From positions 124,001 through 188,000 of the forward strand of contig NZ_QBJD02000006.1 of NCBI RefSeq assembly GCF_003057745.1: a stretch of 64,000 nucleotides of DNA. The letters are read 5' to 3'. The notes under the pieces were generated by a model. That model did not search any database. It was not told the origin of the DNA and saw only the letters and a program-made list of their open reading frames with translations. Positions 1 to 10,111 of the stretch are shown here, piece after piece. Each line of letters opens with the position of its first letter. Position 1 is the first letter of the stretch. This stretch comes from Enterobacter sp. RIT418 (GTDB lineage Bacteria; Pseudomonadota; Gammaproteobacteria; Enterobacterales; Enterobacteriaceae). The position numbers and the translations under genes are program-made.

Positions 1-1005
1 TTCCTGGCGGGGAGTCAGCAGACGTACTGGCATACCGACAAGAAAAGCTCGTTGATGCAATTGGGCTATAGCGGAACCGCCTCTGGCGTGACGTACAACC
101 TGAGCTACAACTACAGCAAATCCCCGGGGATGAGTGGTAGCGATAATATCTACTCCCTCACGCTCTCCCTGCCGCTGAGTTTATGGATGCATCCGGGCGG
201 CGATGTCACTAAACGCCTCAACAGCATGTACGCCACCGCGGGGATGAGCACCGATAACCACGGCAAGACGTCAAATACGGCCGGGTTAAGCGGTACGCTG
301 CTTGAAGACAATAACCTGAGCTACTCCATTCAGCAGGGTTATCAAAATCAGGGCAGCGGGGCCAATGGCTCGCTGAATACCGAATACGACAGCGCCTACG
401 GTAACGTTAATGCCGGGTACAACTACAGCAATAACGGTGACTATCAGCAGGTTAACTACGGTCTTGACGGCGGCATTGTCGTCCACCGTGATGGCGTAAC
501 GTTAAGCCAGCCGCTGGGCGAAACGAACGTCCTTATTGCCGCGCCGGGTGCCGGTAATATTAAAGTCGAGGAAGGTCAGGGCATTCACACCGATGCCCGG
601 GGCTACGCCGTCGTGCCTTATGCAACAGCGTACCGTCGTAACCGACTGGCGCTCGATACCAACACGCTGGGTGACGATATAGACATTGATGAATCTGTCG
701 CCCACGTTGTGCCAACGCAGGGCGCGCTGGTACGTGCAACCTTCAAGGCCCGCCAGGGCGCACGCGTGCTCTTTACGTTAACGCATAACGGCAAACCTGT
801 ACCGTTTGGCGCCATCCTCGCGCGTGAGGATGACGGCGGCGATACCATCGTGGGTGAAAACGGTGAAGCCTATTTATCCGGATTGGATCCTGCTGGCCAC
901 CTCCACGTTCAATGGGGTGAAGGCGAGCAAAATCAGTGTGACGCGAGCTACCAGATCCCCGAAACAAAACAAGCGCTGGTGCGTCTTAAAGCGGAGTGCA
1001 AATAA
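1..1005 (+). CDS. Fimbrial outer-membrane usher, C-terminal part (5' end outside window)
   Basis: This is the last 334 codons of a chaperone-usher pathway usher, the outer-membrane pore that assembles pilus subunits; the reading frame is open from base 1. The early part is glycine, serine and tyrosine rich, alternating like beta-barrel strands (repeated NYSYN-type stretches). The last ~170 residues look like the plug-distal C-terminal domains, with GVTLSQPLGETNVLIAAPGA and a closing Cys pair (C near QCDAS and C in AECK) typical of FimD/PapC family ends. The adhesin gene starts on the next base after its stop. Gene order matches Salmonella bcfC, but the particular fimbrial type is inferred. 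Confidence 0.93.
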   Translation, partial: FLAGSQQTYWHTDKKSSLMQLGYSGTASGVTYNLSYNYSKSPGMSGSDNIYSLTLSLPLSLWMHPGGDVTKRLNSMYATAGMSTDNHGKTSNTAGLSGTLLEDNNLSYSIQQGYQNQGSGANGSLNTEYDSAYGNVNAGYNYSNNGDYQQVNYGLDGGIVVHRDGVTLSQPLGETNVLIAAPGAGNIKVEEGQGIHTDARGYAVVPYATAYRRNRLALDTNTLGDDIDIDESVAHVVPTQGALVRATFKARQGARVLFTLTHNGKPVPFGAILAREDDGGDTIVGENGEAYLSGLDPAGHLHVQWGEGEQNQCDASYQIPETKQALVRLKAECK

Positions 1006-2019
1006 GTGAATTTACGTATTGCTGTATTATTAGCTGCATTATTAGCAGCTTCCAGCGCCCTGGCGGGCGTATGCCACAATGTCACTGATGCCATCTCGAT
1101 CGTTAACTATGACTTAACCACCACGCTGACCAAAGAACAGAACCAGCTGGGGCAGGCTGTAGAATTGAACAAAAGTCAGGATGTTGGAATTGAGGCAATA
1201 TGCCCTGATGAAGATCTTACCAATACTGACAGCCGTACCTACCGTTCGTACAGAACCGTATTTCCTGTCGTTTTGACCGAAGGACAATGGAAATATCTCA
1301 TACTTGATCCCGATTATATTATGGGAGCCATGAGCATTACCGACTCGGACATCGGGGTTTTCTACCCGCCGGGAGATTACATCCATATGGGGCGTAACAT
1401 TGCCGTTGAAAGAGGGAGACAGTTTAACATTTATGATTCAAATTTGATTTTTAGATTAAAGATAATTAAGCCATTTATTGGGACTATTGCTATTCCTTTA
1501 CGGACCATGTTTGATGTCTATGTCACAACGAACAATCAAGACCCGCTCAGTACAATCGTCTACCAAATTACCTATAGCGGCACCGTTACGGTACCGCAAA
1601 ACTGTACGATAAACGGTGGGCAGACCATCATGGTCGATTTGGGAAAATTCAACAGCGGAGCGTTCACCACCGCGGGTCAAAAGCCTTACAACGTGCGGGA
1701 AAAAACGTTCAATGTCCCTATCGAATGTAACGCCGACGTTCTTTCACCTGCACATCTGACATTACGTATGCAGGCCACGGCCAGTAGCGCTATTCCAGAT
1801 GCTATTTCAACAACCAACAGCGATGTGGGAATTATCATTACCGATCCGGCAGGCACCATTCTAAAACCGAATGATATTTCCAGCAGCACGGATTTTATGA
1901 CGGATACATCAGGCAAGGCGGATGTCACGTTAAAAGCGTATCCGATCAGCACGACGGGCAAACAGCCGCAGGAAGGCATTTTTACTGCGCTGGCCTGCTT
2001 ACGCGTGGACTTTGCTTAA
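1006..2019 (+). CDS. Two-domain fimbrial tip adhesin
   Basis: A 337-residue secreted protein, about twice the size of an ordinary pilin, as expected for a tip adhesin. Residues 1-20 form a signal peptide ending SALA. Residues ~21-185 form an N-terminal domain with no sequence motif I recognise, probably the receptor-binding lectin domain. From ~188 a pilin-like domain begins (ITYSGTVTVPQNCTINGG, then LGKFNSGAF), with Cys residues for the usual disulfide and a C-terminal LRVDFA donor-strand-type end. The start is GTG, abutting the usher stop codon (TAAGTG), with GGAG 11 bases upstream. Position equals bcfD in the Salmonella bcf operon. The ligand cannot be predicted. Confidence 0.82.
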   Translation: MNLRIAVLLAALLAASSALAGVCHNVTDAISIVNYDLTTTLTKEQNQLGQAVELNKSQDVGIEAICPDEDLTNTDSRTYRSYRTVFPVVLTEGQWKYLILDPDYIMGAMSITDSDIGVFYPPGDYIHMGRNIAVERGRQFNIYDSNLIFRLKIIKPFIGTIAIPLRTMFDVYVTTNNQDPLSTIVYQITYSGTVTVPQNCTINGGQTIMVDLGKFNSGAFTTAGQKPYNVREKTFNVPIECNADVLSPAHLTLRMQATASSAIPDAISTTNSDVGIIITDPAGTILKPNDISSSTDFMTDTSGKADVTLKAYPISTTGKQPQEGIFTALACLRVDFA

Positions 2020-2556
2020 ATGAATGCATTACTGAAAATACTCATCCTGACGATGCTAACAGGCTGCGCCTTTGCTGATACCGGCGTCGTTTATAACCTG
2101 CAGTTCACTGGCACGATTATTAATGAATCCTGCGAAGTTGAGACTGCCAGCGAGGAGCAAAGCGTCAATTTGGGTGAATTCACCACCAGCGAATTCAGGT
2201 CAGCTGGTGCTACAACGCCGTCCGTTCCGTTTTATATCGAACTAAAAAATTGTTCACAGTTAATTAAAGGTACCAAGGTTTGGTTTAACGGAATAAGCGA
2301 TTCGGATAATCCATCGCTGCTGGCGCTGAGCAATACGGGCAAAGGTCAGGAAGGAACTCTGGCGACGGGGCTGGGCATTGAGATTTTGGATGTCGATCAG
2401 AAAACGATCGCGATTAACAATACCGACTCGCTGATTTACCCACTCGTACCGGGAACCAATAAGCTCACGTTTAACCTACGTTATAAATCTACAAAACAGG
2501 CCGTCACGCACGGTGATGCCACGGCCGTCATGTATTTTGACCTTCTGTACCAATAA
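2020..2556 (+). CDS. Minor fimbrial subunit (pilin family)
   Basis: A 178-residue pilin-fold subunit exported through the Sec pathway and polymerised by the chaperone-usher system. After a ~19-residue signal peptide it shows the type-1 pilin pattern: an early FTGTIINESCEV segment, VNLGEF, a second cysteine in ELKNCS and a hydrophobic C-terminal strand ending MYFDLLYQ. The ATG directly follows the adhesin stop (TAAATG), so translation is probably coupled. An oddity is LTGC in the signal peptide, which resembles a lipobox; cleavage after AFA by signal peptidase I fits pilins better. Position corresponds to bcfE. Confidence 0.85.
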   Translation: MNALLKILILTMLTGCAFADTGVVYNLQFTGTIINESCEVETASEEQSVNLGEFTTSEFRSAGATTPSVPFYIELKNCSQLIKGTKVWFNGISDSDNPSLLALSNTGKGQEGTLATGLGIEILDVDQKTIAINNTDSLIYPLVPGTNKLTFNLRYKSTKQAVTHGDATAVMYFDLLYQ

Positions 2557-2565
2557 GAGCCCGCA

Positions 2566-3096
2566 ATGAAAACTGTACTCCACTGCCTTTCTTATCTCAT
2601 CGCGTTGTATGCGTTGGCTCCGGCAATAACGCATGCCCACGACGGAACGGTTTATATCAACGGTAAGATCAATGAGCATACCTGTACGATCTCGCTCGAT
2701 TCACAAAAGCTGATCGTCAAAATGGGGACTGAGCAAAACCATTTCTTTACCCAGGCGGGTGACGGCGGTGCATATCATCCTTTCGCCATTAATCTCGAAA
2801 GCTGCGCAACGTCAAAAGACACATTGAGCATCACGTTTGAGGGCACACCAGATAATGCCAATCCGTCTCTGCTGGCAATAACGACGGAAGCCACAAGTGC
2901 GACAGGGGTTGCCGTTGGCATTTTTGACATAAATAAGACGCCGATCGTACTGGGCGATGCAAGCGCCTCGATCTCTTTATCCGGAAACGACGATACCGTC
3001 ACATTCCACTTCTTCGCCCGCTACATTGCTACCCGCAGCACGGTCACAACGGGTACCGCTAACGCCGCCTCAACATTCATCCTGAACTATGCATGA
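2566..3096 (+). CDS. Minor fimbrial subunit (pilin family)
   Basis: A second pilin-family subunit of 176 residues with a signal peptide of about 24 residues ending ITHA. The mature part has the pilin hallmarks GTVYINGKINEHTC, a second Cys in NLESCA and a C-terminal beta strand (STFILNYA) that would bind chaperone and donor-strand partner. Its mid-region NPSLLAITTEA closely parallels NPSLLALSNTG in the preceding gene, so the two are probably related duplicates. It starts 9 bases after the previous stop, and the following chaperone gene overlaps its end by 8 bases. It corresponds to bcfF by position. Confidence 0.85.
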   Translation: MKTVLHCLSYLIALYALAPAITHAHDGTVYINGKINEHTCTISLDSQKLIVKMGTEQNHFFTQAGDGGAYHPFAINLESCATSKDTLSITFEGTPDNANPSLLAITTEATSATGVAVGIFDINKTPIVLGDASASISLSGNDDTVTFHFFARYIATRSTVTTGTANAASTFILNYA

Positions 3097-3799
3097 GATC
3101 GTAAAAGCCTTTCTTATTAGCGCTCTCTTGCTGACAGACATGGCAACCGCGCGGGCTGGTGTGGTTATTAGTGGGACGCGTTTTATTTTCCCCGAAGGGG
3201 AAAAATCCATCACCTTTACGGTACGCAATCCTTCAAACACGTCCTGGCTGATCTATCCGAAAATCAGCCGCGGCGGCATTTGGGCGGGGGCAAACGAGCC
3301 GGAAAAAGAGCAGCGTGAGTTTATCGCCTCTCCTCAGCTGTTCACCCTTCGCCCCGAACGTGAAAACAGCGTCCGCCTGCTGTATACCGGCGGCGCGCTG
3401 CCACAGGATCGGGAAACGCTGTTCACCTTAAGCGTGGCCTCAATACCTTCCGGCAAAAACGCGACCCACAGCGTACAAACGGCGATCCGCTCCCGTTTCA
3501 AACTCTTCTATCGCCCTAAATATCTGCCTGGGAATCCGGAAGAAGCAGGCCTGGCACTGCTCTGGGCGCCGACGAAAACGGGTGTGAGCGTGGAAAACCC
3601 TACGCCTTATTACGTCACGCTATTCAACCTGAAAATGAACGGTATAGAGATCCCAGAAGGCGGGATAGTTGCCCCCTTTTCCAAACGAGATATTCCGGGC
3701 TGCCTGGGGGCAAAAAGCTGCCTCATAGGCTGGCAAAGCATTAATGATTACGGGCGGATCATGCCCGCACGTTCACAACTTTTTGAGGTAACACCATGA
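3089..3799 (+). CDS. Periplasmic fimbrial chaperone (PapD/FimC family)
   Basis: A 236-residue PapD-type chaperone that caps pilus subunits in the periplasm. It has a signal peptide of ~23 residues, then GVVISGTRFIFPEGEKSITF (first strand of the Ig-like domain), the FTLRPERENSVRLLY strand that templates subunits, the family motif LPQDRETLFTLSV and IRSRFKLFYRP at the interdomain linker. A Cys pair near the C-terminus (GCLGAKSC) suggests a disulfide, seen in a subset of these chaperones. The gene overlaps the upstream subunit by 8 bases and the downstream gene by 4 (ATGA). As the second chaperone, after the subunits, it matches bcfG. Confidence 0.93.
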   Translation: MHEIVKAFLISALLLTDMATARAGVVISGTRFIFPEGEKSITFTVRNPSNTSWLIYPKISRGGIWAGANEPEKEQREFIASPQLFTLRPERENSVRLLYTGGALPQDRETLFTLSVASIPSGKNATHSVQTAIRSRFKLFYRPKYLPGNPEEAGLALLWAPTKTGVSVENPTPYYVTLFNLKMNGIEIPEGGIVAPFSKRDIPGCLGAKSCLIGWQSINDYGRIMPARSQLFEVTP

Positions 3800-4422
3800 A
3801 GCTCACAGCTCTCCCCTTCGCACTTCTTGCGCTCTGCGCAGCGTGGCAGGCAAATGCAGAACACACTCCGGCGCAAATCGAACAAACGGGAAAAGCCGCC
3901 GAGCGTTATTTTCAGGATCATCCCGAGGTGCTGGGTGAAACCATCGCAACCTGGTTGGCCGAGCATCCTGAATTTCTGGTCGCCGCAGGCGAAAACCTTC
4001 GACAGCGTCAGCAGGTCGCTCAGCAGCAGGGCCAGGTTCAGGCGGTATTACACCAGCGTGGTGCGCTGCTTGCTGCCGGTAAGGTTGAAAACGGCCCGCG
4101 GGATGCGAAGGTCGCCGCCATTGTATTCGCCGATGAAACCGATCCTCAGTATCAAACAACGAAAACGATGGTAGAAAGCGTGGCCCCGTCCAACCCCGAT
4201 ATTCGCTTCATCTACAAATTCGTGAAGGCGAGGTCTGACACGCTTACAGCGTCCGAGCAGCAGGCCAACGTCGATCTCGCGGGAAAAGTCGCGCTCTCAG
4301 CCCTGCCTGCCATAGTCGTTATGCCTCAGGAAAAAGATCCGGAGATTCGACGCGTTACGGTCCTTAACGGAAATACCTCGTCTGAAGCCCTGATCATGGC
4401 GATTCAGAAAGCGAAAAAATAA
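3796..4422 (+). CDS. BcfH/ScsC-like periplasmic thioredoxin-fold protein lacking its CXXC
   Basis: A 208-residue exported protein (signal peptide 1-21, ending QANA) in the position of Salmonella bcfH, a trimeric thiol oxidase/disulfide isomerase. Residues ~22-95 are helical and Gln-rich, like the oligomerising N-terminal region of ScsC/BcfH proteins. From ~106 a DsbA/DsbG-type thioredoxin fold begins: VAAIVFADETDPQYQ aligns with the usual F-x-D-x-x-C-x-x-C, but the cysteines are replaced by Asp116 and Tyr119. The cis-proline loop is kept (ALPAIVV, Pro171). The mature protein contains no cysteine, so it cannot do thiol chemistry; a holdase or assembly role is inferred. The start overlaps the chaperone stop by 4 bases. 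Confidence 0.8.
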   Translation: MKLTALPFALLALCAAWQANAEHTPAQIEQTGKAAERYFQDHPEVLGETIATWLAEHPEFLVAAGENLRQRQQVAQQQGQVQAVLHQRGALLAAGKVENGPRDAKVAAIVFADETDPQYQTTKTMVESVAPSNPDIRFIYKFVKARSDTLTASEQQANVDLAGKVALSALPAIVVMPQEKDPEIRRVTVLNGNTSSEALIMAIQKAKK

Positions 4423-4429
4423 GCGTATT

Positions 4430-4447
4430 GCCCGGCAGCCGCCGGGC
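4430..4447. terminator. GC-rich hairpin between convergent genes
   Basis: A perfect 7-bp stem (GCCCGGC / GCCGGGC) with a 4-base loop lies between the end of the fimbrial operon and the convergent lsrG. There is no good T-run on either side, so it may work as a weak bidirectional terminator or be a REP-type remnant. Confidence 0.45.
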
Positions 4448-4453
4448 CATCGC

Positions 4454-4747
4454 TCACTCCGGCAGTAACCCCACAAAGCTGCGCTTCTTGCGCGGCTCCG
4501 ACATCAGTTCCTCCAGCTTATCCCCGCACGCCAGATAGTGCGGCGTCTGCTTGTGCGCCAGCACCGCCTCATCGTCCTTATAGGCTTCGTAGATAAAGAA
4601 CCGGGTTTTCACGCGCGGGTCCTGCAGTACGTCAAAGCGCAGGTTGCCCGGCTCCTGAATCGCCCCTTCGTGGTTGGCGCGAAACACCTCCAGAAACTCG
4701 CCCACCCGCTCGGGCTTGATGTTGATTTCCACCAGCGTCACGTTCAT
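4454..4747 (-). CDS. lsrG: Autoinducer-2 degradation isomerase LsrG
   Basis: 97 residues, nearly identical in pattern to E. coli LsrG (start NVTLVEIN, then [26 protein letters not shown] and PRKKRSF). LsrG is a small antibiotic-biosynthesis-monooxygenase-fold dimer that isomerises phospho-DPD, the phosphorylated form of the quorum signal AI-2, to the substrate of LsrF. In E. coli it ends the lsrACDBFG operon. Here it overlaps the truncated lsrF by 4 bases and the rest of the operon (lsrK, R, A, C, D, B) is absent from the window. The gene looks intact but has no visible partner, and transcription would have to start in repeat DNA. Confidence 0.93.
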   Translation of the reverse strand: MNVTLVEINIKPERVGEFLEVFRANHEGAIQEPGNLRFDVLQDPRVKTRFFIYEAYKDDEAVLAHKQTPHYLACGDKLEELMSEPRKKRSFVGLLPE

Positions 4748-4894
4748 TTTGCCTCTCCCTGTTTTTCTTCCTGCCAGAACTGGAACGCCTCTCGCGCCTT
4801 CCAGTTTTCATGCACCACCTTCTTCACCGCCTTCAGCATCGCCAGCGGCGCGCTGGACTGGAAAATATTGCGCCCCATGTCCACGCCGGACGCT
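4744..4894 (-). pseudogene. lsrF: 3' remnant of lsrF (phospho-AI-2 thiolase)
   Basis: About 50 codons matching the C-terminal end of LsrF ([14 protein letters not shown], then [25 protein letters not shown]), read on the minus strand into lsrG with a 4-base overlap. Upstream of about 4894 the frame runs into the palindromic repeat, giving nonsense residues (FPLPKGEK), so only about one sixth of the usual ~290-residue aldolase/thiolase remains and the active-site barrel is gone. The frame happens to stay open for 14 codons into the repeat. I read this as the deletion end-point of a lost lsr operon. Confidence 0.82.
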
Positions 4895-5000
4895 CCCTTC
4901 TCCCCTTTGGGAAGAGGGAAAAAACCAGATCGCGCCAATTCTTTAAGGCCGCACCGGCCAGTCCCCTCTCCCCTTTGGGGAGAGGGTTAGGGTGAGGGGC
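4894..5000. repeat. Paired GGGGAGAGGG-type palindromes at the lsr deletion boundary
   Basis: Two copies of a palindrome, CCCTTCTCCCCTTTGGGAAG (from 4895) and CCCCTCTCCCCTTTGGGGAG (from 4963), are separated by ~45 bases; the second carries the family tail GGTTAGGGTGAGGGG. The same family recurs at 7201, 11270, 12781, 21414, 25424 and 40643. It behaves as a REP-like intergenic element. I do not know an established name for it. Confidence 0.85.
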
Positions 5001-5007
5001 GAAGTTC

Positions 5008-5023
5008 TTTGAGATCTATCACA
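5008..5023 (+). promoter_or_regulatory. Likely CRP site upstream of fadH
   Basis: TTTGA-GATCTA-TCACA matches the CRP consensus TGTGA-N6-TCACA at 9 of 10 positions. It is centred about 60 bases before the transcription start predicted from the adjacent promoter, a classic class I activating position. Confidence 0.6.
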
Positions 5024-5039
5024 ATCATTCGATCCCGCT

Positions 5040-5068
5040 TTTACCTTTCTTCTGCCGCTGGCTACAGT
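5040..5068 (+). promoter_or_regulatory. Predicted sigma-70 promoter of fadH
   Basis: TTTACC (-35, 5040-5045) and TACAGT (-10, 5063-5068) are separated by 17 bases, giving a start near 5075 and a ~40-base leader. The spacing to the CRP site supports this choice. Confidence 0.5.
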
Positions 5069-5073
5069 AGTAA

Positions 5074-7137
<2,064 letters not shown>

Positions 7138-7161
7138 AGCAGTGCCCGGTGGCTACGGTAA

Positions 7162-7248
7162 AAGCAAAACGGCAACCCAGTTGCCGTTTTTAGTGTTTGC
7201 TCCCTCTCCCTGTGGGAGAGGGTTGGGGTGAGGGCATCAGACCGCGCC
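7162..7248. repeat. Compound terminator-palindrome module, copy A
   Basis: An intrinsic terminator (AACGGCAAC / GTTGCCGTT plus T-run, 7168-7192) is followed by TAGTGTTTGC, the palindrome CCCTCTCCCTGTGGGAGAGG (7202-7221) and the tail TTGGGGTGAGGGCATCAG. Copies B (12743) and C (21371) share the whole arrangement. It terminates fadH and separates it from the convergent rlmG. Confidence 0.85.
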
Positions 7249-7258
7249 GTTTTTAACG

Positions 7259-8395
7259 TTACCGACGACGCCCCAGCTTAACCGCCTTCAGCACCACGAA
7301 CTTATTGTTCGTCGCAATGGTGACGCAGTTGCCGAAAATCTTCTTCAGCTTGTGGAAATAGTCCAGGTGGCGGTTGGCCACGATGTACAGCTCGCCGTTA
7401 ATTTTCAGGCAGCGGCGCGCGTGGTGGAACATCTCCCAGGCGACGTTATCCGTCAGGGCGTGCTTCTGGTGGAACGGCGGGTTGCAGAACACGGCGTTAA
7501 AGCGGAACGGCTCGACGCCGGACAGCGCGTTATTGATCATGAACTCGCAGCGGTCCAGCGCCTCCGGCATGTTGGTTTCTACGTTCAGACGGCTTGATGC
7601 CACCGCCATCGGCGACTCGTCGCTAAACACCACGCTGGCGTCCGGGTTCTTCGCCAGCAGCGTCAGGCCAATCACGCCGTTGCCGCAGCCCAGATCGACG
7701 ATTTCGCCTTCCAGGTTCTCCGGCAGATGTTCAATGAAGAAACGCGCCCCGATATCCAGCCCGGTGCGGGAGAAGACGTTCGCGTGGTTGTGGATGGTCC
7801 AGTCGGTGCCTTCCAGCTTCCAGCTGAGGGTGTCTGGCGCATCGGCCAGCTCCGGCGCGCTGAAGGTACAGTTGATCAGGCGCGCTTTTTTCCAGGCAAG
7901 CGTAGTGGTGGTTGGACCGAGGACCTTCTCGAACAGCTCCAGCGTCGAGGTGTGAATATCGCGCGCCTTGGCGCCCGCGATGATGCGGGTTTCTGGCGTC
8001 ACGACCTTACGCAGCGCGCGCAGCTGCTGCTCCAGCAGCGCCATGGTTTTTGGCACTTTGATCAGCACCACGCCCGGCGCCTGCGGGTAATCTGCCGTGC
8101 TGTCGAGGAACTTCACGCTGCCTTCATCGATATCGTTATGGCGCAGGTTTTCACGCGTCGCCAGCTCGCTCAGGTAGGAATCACCGATGCTGTAAGGCGA
8201 GTGTTCCGCCAGGGCACAGGCCAGCGCGCCAAAGGCGTCATTCAGGATCAGAACCGGGCCGCGGATTTCAGTGTCATCCAACTGCTGCAGCAGATAGTCA
8301 TCCGCCGCTTCCCACGCCTGAAGCGGGTTAACGTCGTCCGTTTCCGGGAAACGTTTAAGGTTGAGTGAACGGAAACCGTTGTCTAAGTGGCTCAT
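7259..8395 (-). CDS. rlmG: 23S rRNA (guanine-1835-N2)-methyltransferase
   Basis: 378 residues from the ATG at 8395, equal to E. coli RlmG (formerly YgjO). The frame stays open 22 codons further upstream, but the family begins [10 protein letters not shown] and an excellent AGGAGG lies 6-7 bases before this ATG. RlmG methylates N2 of G1835 in helix 67 of 23S rRNA. The N-terminal half is a degenerate methyltransferase-like domain ([17 protein letters not shown]). The C-terminal half is the active class I methyltransferase with the SAM loop [12 protein letters not shown] and the catalytic NPPF motif ([10 protein letters not shown]). It is divergent from ygjP across ~80 bases. Confidence 0.96.
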   Translation of the reverse strand: MSHLDNGFRSLNLKRFPETDDVNPLQAWEAADDYLLQQLDDTEIRGPVLILNDAFGALACALAEHSPYSIGDSYLSELATRENLRHNDIDEGSVKFLDSTADYPQAPGVVLIKVPKTMALLEQQLRALRKVVTPETRIIAGAKARDIHTSTLELFEKVLGPTTTTLAWKKARLINCTFSAPELADAPDTLSWKLEGTDWTIHNHANVFSRTGLDIGARFFIEHLPENLEGEIVDLGCGNGVIGLTLLAKNPDASVVFSDESPMAVASSRLNVETNMPEALDRCEFMINNALSGVEPFRFNAVFCNPPFHQKHALTDNVAWEMFHHARRCLKINGELYIVANRHLDYFHKLKKIFGNCVTIATNNKFVVLKAVKLGRRR

Positions 8396-8478
8396 CGGCC
8401 CTCCTGAATGGTAAAATTTGGCGTATCCCTGAAAAGGGTGCGTGAGTATACCTGTTTTCACACTATTTTGGGGTTTTG

Positions 8479-8982
8479 ATGAACCAGCTGACTTATCTTC
8501 AGGGCTACCCGGAGAACTTACTGACTCAGGTTCGCAGCCTGATTGCCGAGCAGAAGCTGGGCGCGGTGCTGGAAAAACGCTATCCCGGCACGCACGATTT
8601 CGCGACGGACAAGGCGCTCTGGCAGTATACGCAGGATCTGAAAAACCGTTATCTCAAGAGCGCGCCGCCAATCAACAAGGTAATGTACGACAACAAGATC
8701 CACGTGCTGAAAAACGCGCTTGGGCTGCACACCGCCATCTCCCGCGTGCAGGGCGGCAAGCTGAAGGCCAAGGCCGAGATCCGCGTGGCGACCGTTTTTC
8801 GCAACGCGCCGGAAGCCTTTCTGCGGATGATCGTCGTCCACGAGCTGGCGCACCTGAAAGAGAAAGAGCACGATAAGGCGTTCTACTCCCTGTGCTGCCA
8901 CATGGAGCCGCAGTACCACCAGCTGGAGTTTGATACCCGCCTGTGGCTTACGCATTTATCGTTAAATGGTAATGCGCAGTAG
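8479..8982 (+). CDS. ygjP: YgjP-type metallopeptidase (M48/DUF45 family)
   Basis: 167 residues from the ATG at 8479, as in E. coli; an in-frame TTG directly before it is less likely. It carries the zinc-peptidase signature HELAH at residues 121-125 ([13 protein letters not shown]) in a SprT/WLM-like fold, is cytoplasmic and has no signal peptide. Substrate and role are not established; in E. coli the gene sits in the same place between rlmG and ygjR. E. coli ygjQ, which follows ygjP in K-12, is absent here. The SD sequence is weak (TTGGGGTT). Confidence 0.93.
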   Translation: MNQLTYLQGYPENLLTQVRSLIAEQKLGAVLEKRYPGTHDFATDKALWQYTQDLKNRYLKSAPPINKVMYDNKIHVLKNALGLHTAISRVQGGKLKAKAEIRVATVFRNAPEAFLRMIVVHELAHLKEKEHDKAFYSLCCHMEPQYHQLEFDTRLWLTHLSLNGNAQ

Positions 8983-9052
8983 CGCACTGGTTTTGCAATA
9001 ATCCCGTGCTACAGTGGCTAAAGGTTCCCCGCTACGGAGTACGTAAACGTTT

Positions 9053-10051
9053 ATGATACGTTTCGCAGTTATTGGTACGAACTGGATCACGCGCCAGTTC
9101 GTCGACGCCGCCCACGAAACCGGCAAATATAAGCTTACCGCAGTCTATTCCCGCAGCCTCGAGCAGGCGCAGAGTTTCGCTAACGACTATCTGGTCGAAC
9201 ATCTGTTCACCTCTCTCGACGAGATGGCGAAAAGCGACGCCATTGACGCGGTGTATATCGCCAGCCCGAACTCCCTGCACTTCCCGCAGACGACGCTGTT
9301 CCTCAGCCACAAAAAGCACGTGATTTGCGAGAAGCCGCTGGCCTCGAACATTCAGGAAGTGGAAGCCGCCATTGCCCTGGCGCGCGAAAACCAGGTGGTG
9401 CTGTTCGAAGCGTTCAAAACCGCGAGCCTGCCGAACTTCCTGCTGTTGCAGCAGTCCCTGCCGAAGATTGGCAAGGTGCGTAAGGCCTTTATCAACTACT
9501 GCCAGTATTCGTCGCGCTACCAGCGCTACCTTGACGGCGAGAACCCGAACACCTTCAATCCGGCCTTCTCTAACGGCTCGATTATGGACATCGGGTTTTA
9601 CTGCCTGGCCTCGGCGGTGGCGCTGTGGGGCGAGCCGCACGGCGTGACGGCCACCGCCAGCCTGCTGGAAAGCGGCGTGGACGCACACGGTATTGTGGTG
9701 CTGGATTACGGTGATTTCAGCGTCACGCTGCAACACTCCAAGGTGAGCGACTCGGTGCTGCCGAGCGAAATTCAGGGTGAAGACGGCTCGCTGGTGATCG
9801 AGAAGATCTCCGAGTGCCAGAAGGTCAGCATCGTGCCGCGCGGCGGTAAAGCGCAGGAGCTGACGCAGCCTCAGCATATCAACACTATGCTGTATGAGGC
9901 AGAGGTCTTTGCGCGTCTGGTGGAAGAGAACGAAGTGAATCACCCTGGGCTTGCGATCAGCCGCACCACGGCGAAGCTGCAAACGGAGATCCGCCGCCAG
10001 ACCGGCGTGGTGTTCCCGGCAGACGGCTTGAACGCGGAAGCGATCGCGTAA
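9053..10051 (+). CDS. ygjR: Gfo/Idh/MocA family NAD(P)-dependent oxidoreductase YgjR
   Basis: 332 residues. The N-terminal Rossmann domain starts at once (IRFAVIGTNWITRQF), followed by AVYSRS, VYIASPNSLH and the family's catalytic EKP motif (CEKPLA, Lys94). The C-terminal half is the mixed alpha/beta domain for substrate (GSIMDIGFYCL). Enzymes of this family oxidise or reduce sugar or inositol derivatives; the substrate of YgjR is unknown. It is cytoplasmic. It ends with an inverted repeat at 10072-10098 that probably also serves as its terminator, just before the alx leader. Confidence 0.93.
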   Translation: MIRFAVIGTNWITRQFVDAAHETGKYKLTAVYSRSLEQAQSFANDYLVEHLFTSLDEMAKSDAIDAVYIASPNSLHFPQTTLFLSHKKHVICEKPLASNIQEVEAAIALARENQVVLFEAFKTASLPNFLLLQQSLPKIGKVRKAFINYCQYSSRYQRYLDGENPNTFNPAFSNGSIMDIGFYCLASAVALWGEPHGVTATASLLESGVDAHGIVVLDYGDFSVTLQHSKVSDSVLPSEIQGEDGSLVIEKISECQKVSIVPRGGKAQELTQPQHINTMLYEAEVFARLVEENEVNHPGLAISRTTAKLQTEIRRQTGVVFPADGLNAEAIA

Positions 10052-10078
10052 AACAGTGTAATGAATGCGTGCAGACCA

Positions 10079-10107
10079 TTGACGAAACCGATGGTCTGAC
10101 ATATTTT
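10079..10107 (+). promoter_or_regulatory. Predicted promoter of the alx leader RNA
   Basis: TTGACG (10079-10084) and TATTTT (10102-10107) with 17-base spacing lie just upstream of the riboswitch. The -35 box falls mostly in the loop of an 8-bp inverted repeat (CAGACCAT / ATGGTCTG, 10072-10098), which may be the ygjR terminator. Confidence 0.55.
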
Positions 10108-10111
10108 GTTA

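Noticed and set aside
4810-4995. Short plus-strand frames over the lsr remnant and repeats
   Set aside because: They consist of antisense lsrF and repeat DNA; no start signals and no family likeness.
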